Source: Blattamonas nauphoetae
Lineage: Eukaryota > Preaxostyla > Oxymonadida
Assembly (NCBI GenBank): GCA_033064195.1
Contig: JARBJD010000224.1
Location: forward strand, 58,361-122,360
Reading direction: 5' to 3'
DNA: 64,000 nucleotides
Both the position numbers and the translations under genes were made by a program. Of the stretch, positions 46,601 to 57,299 are shown one piece after another. The notes under the pieces were generated by a model that saw nothing but the letters and a program-made list of their open reading frames with translations, had not been told where the DNA came from and made no database searches. Positions within the stretch are counted from its first letter, which is position 1. The number at the start of each line of letters is the position of its first letter.

Positions 46601-47984
46601 CATCTTCAAGCAGTGGGCTCTCTCTCTCGAATTGACGAGGCAGATGAATCGCGTTACAATCCGTCAAGAGCATTTTTTCTATCCAATGTTCGATTCTATT
46701 CTCAACATGACCATTCCAAGAACGATGGTGCTTGTGATGCGTTCGGTTTTGGGATCTTTCGAGCAATATCTGAGAGATCGGGTCGACTGCGTGAAGAAGC
46801 TACGAACAAACCAACTTGTAAGCTATCCGGAAGACAGGGAGGAATGGGTCTCACATCTGATCGACAACCTGATCCAACAACGAGATCTGGGTTCGCTGAT
46901 CCAAACGATGTTCCAGTCACATCTCAACAGTCATGGATCATCATTCATCATTCTCCATCTCCTCCCAACGCTCCACCCACTCTTCAACACTCTCCACCGA
47001 CTCGCTTTGGCTGATTGTCCCGTCGCTAACGAGAATCGATACCCTTCCAGAGCGTTCGGCATCATTCTTTTCTCTGTCCTCGACAGTGTCCTGAATGAGA
47101 TGGATCGTCCGACGATTTCCGAACCGCAATATCGAACGCTCAGCAAGTTTGTCGCGTTTCATCTTAGCTTCTCTGAACCAGACTGTCTGGGTCGTTCCGA
47201 TGAATTGGAGCGACATGTTGTGAAGATACTCCGAGTTGGAACACCAAACACGAAGATTCTGAGACAGGAGTTGCACGAGGAAGGATACTACGATCGTCAC
47301 GATTGTCTACTTTTAACAGAATCGGGTCCAAGATGGAGAATGCCGGACGCGATGAACATTGGTTCGGCAGGGCAAACATTTGGTTATCCAGCAGGAGGAG
47401 GATTTGGCCAACCAGCAGGAGGAGGATTTGGCCAACCAGCAGGAGGAGGATTTGGCCAACCAGCAGGAGGAGGATTTGGTCAACCAGCAGGAGGAGGATT
47501 TGGTCAACCAGCAGGAGGAGGATTTGGTCAACCAGCAGGAGGAGGATTTGGTCAACCAGCAGGAGGAGGATTTGGCCAACCAGCAGGAGGAGGATTTGGT
47601 CAACCAGCAGGAGGAGGATTTGGTCAACCAGCAGGAGGAGGATTTGGTCAACCAGCAGGAGGAGGATTTGGTCAACCAGCAGGAGGAGGATTTGGCCAAC
47701 CAGCAGGAGGAGGATTTGGTCAACCAGCAGGAGGAGGATTTGGCCAACCAGCAGGAGGAGGATTTGGCCAACCAGCAGGAGGAGGATTTGGTCAACCAGC
47801 AGGAGGAGGATTTGGTCAACCAGCAGGAGGAGGATTTGGTCAACCAGCAGGAGGAGGATTTGGTCAACCAGCAGGAGGAGGATTTGGTCAACCAGCAGGA
47901 GGAGGATTTGGTCAACCAGCAGGAGGAGGATTTGGTCAACCAGCAGGAGGAGGATTTGGCCAACCAGCAGGAGGAGGATCTTGA
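43660..47984 (+). CDS. Helical protein with FG-repeat tail, nucleoporin-like
   Basis: Exons: 43660-43716, 43779-43869, 43926-44017, 44065 to about 44780 (boundaries near 44650-44830 unresolved, probably two short introns), an exon ending 44936, and 44989-47984. Starts MLRRDEDDVEDILLDKDPV. About 1,150 residues of helical, leucine-rich sequence of ARM/HEAT type follow (VDLVRQHVQQKDNLELALGI). After FGYPAGGG come about 24 perfect octapeptides FGQPAGGG, then a final Ser. FG repeats with spacers of this type are the hallmark of nuclear-pore proteins that bind transport receptors, so a nucleoporin is the best guess. The helical part matches no named nucleoporin that I can recognise. A structural Gly-rich tail of other function is the alternative. 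Confidence 0.65.
47398..47973 (+). repeat. 24-bp coding minisatellite, about 24 units
   Basis: Unit GGATTTGGYCAACCAGCAGG plus AGGA, encoding FGQPAGGG. Units are identical except for one silent C/T position in the Gly codon (GGC or GGT), arranged in runs. Near-perfect identity shows recent expansion or homogenisation. The unit length, a multiple of three with no stops in other frames, keeps several antisense and shifted frames open; those are shadows. Confidence 0.92.
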
Positions 47985-48416
47985 CATCTCTTATAACTTA
48001 TCGAGACCTCTTTTCAAACAAGTAGTTCTCTATCTTTCTTATTGTCAAGATGAGTATGTTCTAATCTCCTCCACTTCACTTTTTCCATTCACAAACCTTC
48101 TTTTTTCAATATCAGAAAGATGTAGCTTGACACGAGTGGAAGAGCGAAGGATGTTGCTTTTTATCTTTTGTTGATCGATTCTCCATTCTCTGTCTGAGTT
48201 TCTGATCGAATCATGTTAAGGGCCAGAATGCACCACACAATTGAGGGATGAACCGTTGTTCCGAAAGTCAAGTTGTTAGGGTGGGTCGATCAACTCTCAA
48301 ACATTGGATACTATTCCCTAAAGTCAGTCTTAATCTTCAGAGAAAAACAGAAAAAATGGTGCCAACAAGTCTACGACCTTCCCTGTCTCGAAAGGAACAA
48401 TCAATTACACTTCACA
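47985..48416. other. Convergent intergenic region
   Basis: About 430 bp between the FG-repeat gene stop and the minus-strand gene stop. Short plus-strand frames have no recognisable content. Confidence 0.5.
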
Positions 48417-50715
48417 TCACCCTGCCTGTTCCACTGTCATCTTCATCCCCTCCAACACCAGCTCCAGCATGACCAATCTCAACATCCTTGTGAGTGGTAA
48501 CGTTGGGCGGAGAAACGGTTTCCTCACCACAACCTGTCCCATAAGGGTTCTACTCTCCTCCCTCATCATGTTGTATTCATCCAATCTCAGTCCTAATCTC
48601 TCGTGGGCTGCCGGAAAATGAGATCTCACAAAAATCTGTCTTGCCAAGCGTATCGTCCGAAGAAGAATAGTTTCTCGAATATTTTTGGGTACTTGACTTG
48701 ACGGACCCTTTATTCGCTCGCTTTGATGTCGAATCGCATTTGATGGTGTCTGTTTTGCTGTCGGTAGCGTTGACATTGACAGAAGGAGAGAAGCTGGGAG
48801 AAAGTTCGTTGTATGTCCTTTCTGTCGTTTTGTGTTTTTCTGGGATTGATTGGAGCTTGATATACCGCTCGTGGCAGGCGTTTGGGCGAACGGTTTTGGC
48901 TTAGGCGACCTCAAGGCGATTGGGCTGCTTAACGGGACTGATTTAGATTTTCCCTCAATCATTTCTTTGAATGCAACCATAATATTGTTCTGTTCTGCGA
49001 GAATTCGAGTCCTGTTGGGGGATATTGTGTGGACGTCAAATCGATCTAAAACGGAAGGTTGTTTTCCGTCTTCTGAAGTCGGAAGTGATGGATGGAGATG
49101 TGGACGAACATCAGGGAGAGGTGGGAGTTGTGAAGATGTGAAGGAGGTTGCACGGGTCAGATCGTGTTCAACTTGAAGCCACTGAAGGATATCAGAGACA
49201 AACAGATATAACGGAGATAAAACCGAGAAAAAATAAGAAATAAATGCGAATGAGCAAACCATAAGATCTGCCAAGGCAAGACGGGAGCGGGTAGCCCGGT
49301 AGAATAGTTTTAAGAATCGTTGAGCAATTGACACTATCGAAACGAGGAGAATGAAGAAATGAATCATTTGAAGGATCATACCTCGTTCGAGGAATAGTTT
49401 CCCTCGAAGAACGAGGAGCATCGATGCTCGAGACGTAATCAAGAAAGAAGAAACGAGTGAGTGGCTGGATTTGCGAAGGGCGACTTCCCGACGAAGGGGA
49501 AGAGGTCCAAGAAATCTGAAACAGAAAAAAATTGGGATTGCGGGAAGAAACGATGATCTGAAACTGTTTATCAAACCGGATGATATATGGAACTGCCAAT
49601 GTCTGCTTCCGTCGCATCTTCCTCATCTGTTCAACGTATTTCTGTTCATCGAGTTCCGCATGTTTCTGCTGGATTCTTCGCTCGATACTGCGCTTCGCTC
49701 GTGACTCTGTCATTCCATCCATCAAAATCGCAAAATAAGAGACGGTCTTCAAAACAACAATGAATCGCTCAATGATAGTTCGGCTTTTCTTCACCATGGC
49801 CACAGTTCTGACCGTATTTGCTGTGTTGTCCGCTGATGTCCGTTGTTGCTTTCTGCGCTCAGGAGAACGGCGAGCGCGAACAAAAGTCGGTGGAGAGGCT
49901 GTACCATACTTGGGAGGTGAGCGTGGTGGTAACGAAAATCGGCCCATCGACGAGTTTGAGCGATATTTCGGTGGAGAGTTCATCGCACGTTCTTTTGCAC
50001 CGTTCACAAGATGTGAAATATCGGTTGGAGCCATGAGGTACTGTTCCACCTCTGTTCTATCAACTTGAGTGATTTGATTACTGTCACGAAGCATCCAATC
50101 GATCCTGCGGAGTTCAGTGCGTGAATCAGGTTTGTCTGGGGTTTCTGGGGTTGATTTCCGTTTATTCTTCTTTCGTTCCATCTTACGTCGCTCTAGTTGC
50201 ATCTTCAGTTCCTCTAAATCTAGATTTCGAGGATCAATAAAGGGCTGAAGGAGTTTTGTCGTGTCGCCAAAACCTGCCGTGGAATTTCGTAGTGGAGCGG
50301 CTCTTTGATTCTTTTGAGACGGTACTTGTGTTTGTTGAGATGTTCGGTAATACAGAATGGACGTAACATCCTCCAATAGTCCAGAAACATCTTGTGATAG
50401 TGCGTCCAAGTGTTTTTCGTGATGAGAAGGGACAAGGGGAGGAAGAAATTGTGGAGTCTTTGGTGTCTGAGCGGAGACTGAGGTTGGGGTCACTAGTGAC
50501 TGTTGTATCACTGAGAGTCTGAGGTTTTCATGTTCACCAAGAGATGTATGGCTTCGGGGGTGAAAACGGGTCTGGCTTAGTGAAATGTCAACACCAGATG
50601 GTGTATGGGGAAAATGATACTTTTCAACAGAAGTTGGGCTTTCTAAGGGTGGTGGGCGTCTGAGTGGTTTTAGGGCTTCTTTACGCTGGCGGCGAGGAGC
50701 CAGTGGTACACTCAT
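48417..50715 (-). CDS. Unknown protein, basic coiled-coil, multi-exon
   Basis: Starts MSVPLAPRRQRKEALKPLRR. The first exon (to about 49575) has Pro/Ser-rich sequence, a basic coiled coil (LEELKMQLERRKMERKKNKR) and AMVKKSRTIIERFIVVLKT. A 51-nt intron just above 49517 joins RFDKQ in phase to FLGPLPLRREVALRKSSHS, which runs into helices (LLVLRGKLFLERGMILQM). A second, in-frame intron of about 78 nt is likely before WLQVEHDLTRATSF. The C-terminal part has another Ser/Pro stretch and VPKNIRETILLRTIRLARQ, ending MKMTVEQAG. No domain is recognised. The VPKNIRETILL...R pattern is reminiscent of PPSIRRTMIEA in the 11.2-14.3 kb gene, hinting at distant paralogy. Confidence 0.6.
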
Positions 50716-51109
50716 GATGTCAAACAGAATAAAATGATAACTGAGTTATGTGTCAGTTGTTGACAGACGAAATAAGACGATTTTTCTGGTGGTTGATTCA
50801 CTGCCCATTGTTTTTTACTTCTCACACAAACTTATGTATCATCAAGATGTGTCATCTAAACTCTCGAATGGTAGAATATGATTAAATTCCAAAGCTAGAA
50901 GCGATTGTGACGATATAGGTTCAATGTGAACTCCATACAAAAAAGTTATGGCACGATCGCTGAATGCAGATATGCTTCCTGAACCTCACCAGGTGTGATC
51001 CATCTCCCCTCCATCACATCATTCCTCTTCTTTGATATCTATCTCTTTCATCTTTCGATATGATCAGAATATCTCGAAAGTCAACGATAAAGAAACAGAG
51101 GTTTGTGTC
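50716..51109. other. Divergent intergenic region
   Basis: 394 bp between the minus-strand start at 50715 and the plus-strand ATG at 51110. The plus-strand frame is open from 51032 but the first ATG followed by good coding sequence is at 51110. No motif recognised. Confidence 0.45.
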
Positions 51110-52367
51110 ATGATTTTCTCTCATCCTCATCCGAATTCCATGTGTTACCCTCATTACCCATTCTCTCAGAACCAACCTACAATCGAGTCTGTGTTGGAAT
51201 TGTTGAGAGATTCGTCTGTTCATCCAAGAAACAAAGTCAACTCTTTCCAGTGGTTCTCCATTCCCTCTCTCCTCACAAACCACATCCAATCACAACAGCG
51301 AGATGAACAAGCACCGTCAACCGACAAAAACCCTCCACTCATCTCCTCTCTTCTCCAACTCATTTTCCACTGTCTCAAGGAGTGCTCCAATTTGCACACT
51401 CCAGTCCCGAACAAACGAATCCTCCAATCTTCTCTCTACCAACTCGTCCAATCTTCCTCTCTTCCTCCATCAGTTCGTCAAGATGCTGATTTATGTCTGA
51501 CTTCTCTCAGATATGTCGATGAAGGCCTATTCGCTCTTGTTGAGACATCCCACCTCGATCTGATCGAATTGAAGGATCGAACAATCGCTGAACAACAAAA
51601 TCAACTCGTCCTACGCGATCAGCAGATTGCCACGCACGCCAAATTGGAACATGAACTGGTTGAATTAAGAACCAAAGAGCAAACATTCCTTTCGACTTTG
51701 AACTCACAACAACTGGAAGAGAATGAACGAGTGATAACAGAACAGAAACAGACAATCCAACAGATAAAGACTGAAATAGTCAGAAAGGAACAGTTCTTCC
51801 CCGCATCTGATGTCATTGTCGCGTTCAGTGAAGACAAATTCAGAGTAACTAGATCAACTGTCACTCGAATCAATTCTGAGCATCGGGTTGGTTGCTTTAC
51901 AAAACCTGTCTCGACAGGAATTCATCGTCTCTCCATCAAAACAGAAGGAGCTATTCGTTTGCCAATCCTCCATTCATCGTCATCTTCCATCTTTCATCTT
52001 TTCAGTGATTGGTGTGCTTGATGCTGACGAGCATCCAAACCATCTCACATCTTATGTTTCCAAGTCTCCAAAAGCAGCGATGATGTACAACAACAGTGGA
52101 TATCTCAAGTCGGCTGGCAAAGAGCTTGCTCGGAACACAAAACCTCAGAAAGGGCAGGAATGGTCGGCGGAGGCTGATTTGGAGAAGAGGACTCTCCATT
52201 TCTTCATCGACAGTGTCCAACAGCAACACCATTTCATCAACATTCCTGTTCCTCTCGTCTTCGCTCTTGATGTGTACACGATGGGTGATTCAATTGAGAT
52301 CACATTTTGGGGAGAGTTGAAGCAGTCACAAGTGACATTTCAAGGAACTGGACACAATTTGGGGTAA
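51110..52367 (+). CDS. Coiled-coil protein with C-terminal SPRY-like domain
   Basis: Two exons, 51110-51956 and 52006-52367, with a 49-nt intron; 1209 nt gives 402 residues. Starts MIFSHPHPNSMCYPHYPFSQ. N-terminal helical region (IESVLELLRDSSVHPRNKVN), then a long coiled coil of about 90 residues (EQQNQLVLRDQQIATHAKLE; ENERVITEQKQTIQQIKTEI). The C-terminal 150 residues form one SPRY-like domain split by the intron: RVGCFTKPVSTGIHRLSIKT before, and SYVSKSPKAAMMYNNSGYLK, RTLHFFIDSVQQQH and PLVFALDVYTMGDSIEITFW after. The domain and the intron position inside it resemble the repeats of the kinase gene at 3.1-6.4 kb, but there is no kinase here. SPRY domains usually bind partner proteins; the partner is unknown. 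Confidence 0.75.
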
Positions 52368-53035
52368 ATCCCCCTTCTGACGTTTTTTTCTTCTCTGTTT
52401 TTTTTGAAAGTTATACTGACATCGATCTTAACGGTTTTTTTGAAGAGAAATGTAACTGAGGAATTGTATGGGTGAGTTCAAACTGATCCCACCCATACGA
52501 AATTGAATGATCTTTCTGTGAGTTTATGAAGAGAAGATGGTGCATATGCAAAGTCTTTTTCTCACTCACAGTTTGTTTTTTTTTTCTCTCTTTCTCTATT
52601 TTTATCCACTTATGTTCCCTCAGTCTGTTTTGTTTCATGATCAAGATTGTTCTCCCAGTTCTAAGTGAATTTGATGCACGCAGACGTATCATCGTTTCTT
52701 CTTTCATTCACAGTTTGTTGTTTTCTCTTTCTTTCACCTTTATCTCCTGACAATCTTCTAGGAAGAAATCAATTGTCCCTGCGGCTGAATAATCAGCTGT
52801 AAATAGATCATATGTTGTATCTGAGTTATTTTTTTTCTGTTATCCACACTTGAGCAACTAAAAAACGGAGCTATCTTCGATAATAGTCACTAAAGCCATC
52901 GATCCATCTCTCGACGATTTCATCGAATACGAATACTGAAATGGCTTCTACTCGCTTATCAGACACATATAATGATCATGATATCCGACACACCGCACCC
53001 AAGGATGTTCATCTGATTCAATTCACATAGTTCAC
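52368..53035. other. Intergenic, A/T- and T-rich
   Basis: About 670 bp with poly-T tracts and no credible gene on either strand. Confidence 0.5.
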
Positions 53036-54290
53036 GCAGCATCCCCATCTTTCCAACTTTCTCTGCCTTCCACACCAGCTCCAGTCTCACTCACAGCTGA
53101 TCCTGACGTCATACCTGTTGTCTTTTCGATCATGTCTTTCGGGTGCGGCAAAGAGACAGACGCAGAGGCAAACGATGCTGTTCTGAGTCTGGCTGAATCG
53201 GAGCGCCCACCAATCCCGACTTTCCATCCATCGACACTCACTCCCGCACAACATGCTATCCTGGAAGAATAGAAGGGACAGTGCGCATTCTCCCAATCCA
53301 ACAACCTCTCCTCTCTCGTATCACACGCTCCTTCCAAGTCAATGGTGAAGGTTGCTGCCCATTTCGTGTGCGAGGAATGGTGCCGAGTGGGGCAGGGGAG
53401 TAGACAGCGCATTCCCCTCTGTGCTCTCCTCATCAGCCTGTTCATCGAGTTCCTCTTCTTCCGAGGACAGCTCCTTCTGTTTGTGGAGTGGATCCTCCAC
53501 GCCTCTTTCAAAGAGACTGTCGAGCGGCGGGAAAAGGAAGGGGTGTTGGAAATGATCATGATGCTCAAGCACGAAGGGATGCTCTCACGCGACGACTACA
53601 ACAGGCTCCTCCACTCCACACAGCATGGCCTCTCCTCTGGACTCTCCAGCCAGCACTGGCAAAGAGCGATTCGCACACAAACAGCAGCAGTGTGGTTGTG
53701 CTGGTATTCTGAGCCCACGTTCGTCCAACCTCTCTGGCATCGAAGCTACTCGAGCTAGCATTCATCTCGCGGAAGTGCCTCCCCATCGCTGGTCGCTTTC
53801 ATCACTGGCCATCACCCATTGCGAAACGAGTCTAGGGAGAGGCTTGTTGACTCTGACAGGAACACCACCACGCATCCATTGCCTCTTCGGACACCATTCG
53901 CCAACACACTTCATCTCGGCCCAACAAGCAAGACACGTGACATCTCTCCAAGCAGCATGCCCTCTCCTAGTTCCTTATTCCAACAGGCACCCAGCGAAGA
54001 CTGGAGGAAGCTAAATGGGAAGAGGACGACGTGAGGAGAAGAGAGGAAGAGAGAGGGAAGGAAGAAGAGAATTTGGTTGAAGAAGCCAAGCGACGAATGA
54101 AGGACACAAAGGAAGCGGAAGAGAGAAGGAGAAAGAAATATGAATTGAGGCGAGACAGAGAACAGAAAAACAAGAGAAGACTGCCCTGGACACTACCCTC
54201 CATCGCTCCTCACACGATCGAACGGACACAGCTGGATGGAGCGAGGACGAAGATGGTTCGTACAGCACTCCCCTCATAACAAGACAGACA
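53036..54290 (+). pseudogene. Decayed plus-strand coding region, unknown family
   Basis: Protein-like segments follow each other in different frames with stops between. MSFGCGKETDAEANDAVLSL runs to HAILEE and TAG at 53270; EMIMMLKHEGMLSRDDYNRL is near 53550; a Glu/Arg-rich coiled coil (RRREEERGKEEENLVEEAKR; ERRRKKYELRRDREQKNKRR) is at 54033-54180. GC content and codon quality are higher than in spacers. Splicing does not obviously reconcile the frames, so I read it as a degraded gene. The Glu/Arg coil resembles the minus-strand remnant at 60.8-61.1 kb. Confidence 0.4.
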
Positions 54291-54380
54291 ACAGACTCTG
54301 CTAAACCTCTTTCTTTGCATTTCACGTATTTCTTCATACTCTTCAGGAACAAAAGATGGATGATATGTTTGAGATGAGAA

Positions 54381-57299
54381 TTATTTAAGAATGACTCTAT
54401 GGACAAGCTTGATGCCGTCGTTTTCTTTGATTGAAGTGAATCCACTCTCCTTGAACTCCTTCGAGCGAATGAACTGGTCGATGTCTTCGCTAAGGTTCTG
54501 CTCCCGGGCACGATTCGAGAAATCACCCATCTGAATTTCAACCAGCACATCAGTCCCACTTTTGGCCTTGTTCACCTTAATAGCTTCTTGCTCCATCTGC
54601 CTCAGAAGATGGACGAGTGCCACATGATCCGCTCCGAATGGACGAATGTACTCTGAAAACTCTTCCCTCAGCCTGTTTCGCGTATTTGCGGTTTGGGTTG
54701 AGATGATCGAGTGAAGATATGTTTTGACAGCATTGTTCACATCGCCCATCGTCACTTGTGGCGACAGCCTTAGTTTGGCGAAGGCAACCGAGAGACGGAG
54801 GATCGCACCGAGAGACGGAGGATCGCACCGAGAGACGGAGGATCGCACCGAGATCCCGCGGAGTCGCCGTTGACGTCCCGCTGACTTGACTCGTTACGAT
54901 TCGGAGTTTTGGATACAATTTGACGATCATGTCACTATCCAAGTCTGGTGGAAGTCTGGCCTCGATGCTCTGTGCCCGTTGGAGGAACTTCTTCAGAAGA
55001 GTTTGTGGGATGACGTCATATGAATTGGTCGAACTTGGCATTTGGTTGAATGGATCGTCTTCTGTTGGGATGTAGTCAGGGTGTTGTCGACGATGGTTCT
55101 TCATGACGAAGTCAGCCATCCTTTCATCAACTTCCTTGTTGATTTTGTCACGCACGACGCATTGCAGGTCGAAACGAGACAAAAGCGCAGAGTTCATCTC
55201 GATGTTCTGCTCAAACGACTTTTGTGGGTTGAATTTACTGCCAATCGGGTTTGCAGCTGCGATCACCGAACACTGCGCCTTCAACACTGCAACAATTCCG
55301 GCTTTCGAGATGGATATCGTCTGCTGTTCCATAGCCTCGTACAGAGACGTCCGATCTTTGTCTGTCATCTTGTCAAACTCATCGATCAAACAGACCCCTT
55401 CATTGGCCAACACCAACGCTCCTCCCTCCAACGTCCACTCGCCTGTGAGTGGGTCCTTTCGAACAGCCGCTGTGAGACCGACTGCGGAAGCTCCACGACC
55501 AGTCGTCCGCACAACGCGAGATCCTGTCAGCTCCACCCATTTCAGGATTTGGGATTTGGCAGTGGCTGGGTCGCCGACGATGAGCACGTTGATGTCTCTT
55601 CGAATGTGATGAGTTTCCGTTTTCTGTGTCGATCCGTTTGCTTTCTCAGAAGCTTTGATGATTGTCTGAGGAGTTCCGCCAACCATGGCAAGGCACACAG
55701 CCCTCTTCAATTCTTCATTCCCATAAACTGAAGGCGCGACTGATGCAAATATGCGCTCGGCGATGTCTGGTTTCTTTGAGAGTTCATTGATGGCAGCTTC
55801 TTCCTCGTCAGTGGACAGTTGACCCTCTGACCCGAGCGGCGTCTTCGATTTGAGCGCGACTCTGTTGGCCTCAATTCGAGTCGAAAAGACAGGAAACCCA
55901 TTCTGTCTGTTTATTCCGGCGTCGTACTGGTTGACATAGATGCCAATCACCTCGATTTCCTCTCCAGGCTTGCACGAGTCGATCAGGTCGTTCACAAGCA
56001 CAACCTCTTTGCTTCGAGGCAGTCGTCCTGGTTCCAGAGTGTTTGGGGATTCTTGAAGAGTGATCCGTTGGTAGCGCCGATAGACTGTTCCCTCTTCGTT
56101 GATGAGGAATGGCCCCTTCGATCCACACATCTCGCAATGCTGGATTTTGATCTTTTCGCCGATCGCGTTGAACGGTCCGATGACTGTCTGGCAACTCAGA
56201 CAGGTGAACTTCACATTCATCGCTTGCGTGAAGACTCCAGAGCGCCTTGTGACAACTCCTGATGTTCGGATGAGGGAATCAAGATGCTTCTGGCGGAGTG
56301 TCGCGAGGGGATCTTCAATCACGAGATTTGAGATGCGGACATTGATTTGTGACGCAATTAATTCGTAATTTTTGTATCGAAGCATGACAACATGTGTGGC
56401 AGCATCATCAAAAATGGCGAGGATATGCTTTGGGGCTTCAAGGAGGAAGAGAGCCAATGCGTCGCTGAACTGGTATAGATGATCGTAACGCACTTCTATA
56501 CTGCTCTTGTTTTCGTTAGTGCGCTGTTTTATAACATCTACATAATACGAGTTTCCGTCCTTCGGTTCATGTCCTTCTGGGTTGAAAGTGACCAAGAACT
56601 CCACAAGTTTACGGAGGGCTTCTGTTTTGACTTCGACTTTCAAAAAGGCCTCGCGAGGATCAGTGATTGTTCTCAGATCGAATCTGTCTTGGGTCAACTC
56701 GTGGCGAAATCCTTCCTGACCATACGCCACTCCCATCTTTATATTCCCCTCGGAAATATCTTCTTGCTCAGTGGGAGACTGGAACCTTCTGAATCCAAAT
56801 CTGCACCATAGGCCTTTGGGACTGTTGAAAATGCAGATTGTGCACTTCTTCCTGTTTCTCCAATCCCCTGACGTCGGAACATTCGCCTCTCTCTTTGCCG
56901 ATCTCTCAATCTCATCGCTTTCTCAGCCTGTTCACGAGCAATTGGCTGAAAAGGAGTGAATAGGGTAAAAATGCTTAAATACACACATCTATTCGATCGT
57001 AATTCTGATTATCCAACTGGCTTTCATCATAATTGTCGAGTCTTTCATTCGGCTCGTAATCTCTGGTGAACAAAATATAGATTTGGAAAACCCAGAAAGA
57101 GATAGAAGAAACATACCTAGCCATATCTTCGTCAAAGAGATCCTCGCCAGATTCTTCAGAAGAGTGATCACTATCGTCACGAATCATCCGCTCATCCCTT
57201 GATAGAAGGAAAATATCAAATGGATATTGATTGAAAATGAAATAAAGAATGGAGATACTCCTCTGTAACTTCTGGAAGTCTTGTAGGTTTGGGAGGCAT
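54381..57299 (-). CDS. MCM2: MCM2 replicative helicase subunit, frame shifted by a 20-bp triplication
   Basis: Exons 57299-57259, 57197-57117, 57062-56987, 56945-56823 and 56778-54381. Starts MPPKPTRLPEVTEEDERMIR. The N-terminus has the MCM2 pattern GEDLFDEDMARDYEPNERLD and REQAEKAMRLRDRQRERRMF. A C4 zinc finger follows (CLSC...CEMC). Walker A is GDPATAKSQ, Walker B CLIDEFDKM and the arginine finger SRFD. The last exon contains three tandem copies of a 20-bp unit (54788-54847) where one would read straight through RDLGAILRLSVAFAKL. The two extra copies (40 bp) shift the frame, giving an unrelated C-terminus; discounting them the exons sum to 2679 nt, exactly 892 codons plus stop. The last 130 codons, matching the MCM C-terminal region, are intact in the other frame. 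MCM2 is essential in eukaryotes, so this may be a variant allele, a second copy or an assembly error. Confidence 0.9.
54788..54847 (+). repeat. Three tandem copies of a 20-bp unit inside MCM2
   Basis: Unit ACCGAGAGACGGAGGATCGC at 54788-54807, 54808-54827 and 54828-54847, all identical, followed by a partial ACCGAGAT. Since 20 is not a multiple of three, copy number decides the MCM2 reading frame. Confidence 0.95.

Noticed and set aside
47303-48174. Long open frames on both strands through the FG-repeat array
   Set aside because: They arise because the 24-bp unit is a multiple of three with no stop codon in several frames; only the FG frame continues a long gene upstream.
53342-53758. Intact 138-residue membrane-protein gene
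   Set aside because: The hydrophobic stretch comes from a shifted frame across a decayed coding region; neighbouring frames hold more protein-like segments.
55042-55731. Plus-strand frames of about 230 and 168 residues
   Set aside because: They are antisense shadows of the conserved MCM2 ATPase domain.
56739-56830. A second frame break in MCM2 near its N-terminus
   Set aside because: A 44-nt GT...AG intron at 56779-56822 restores the frame exactly and the total exon length then fits.
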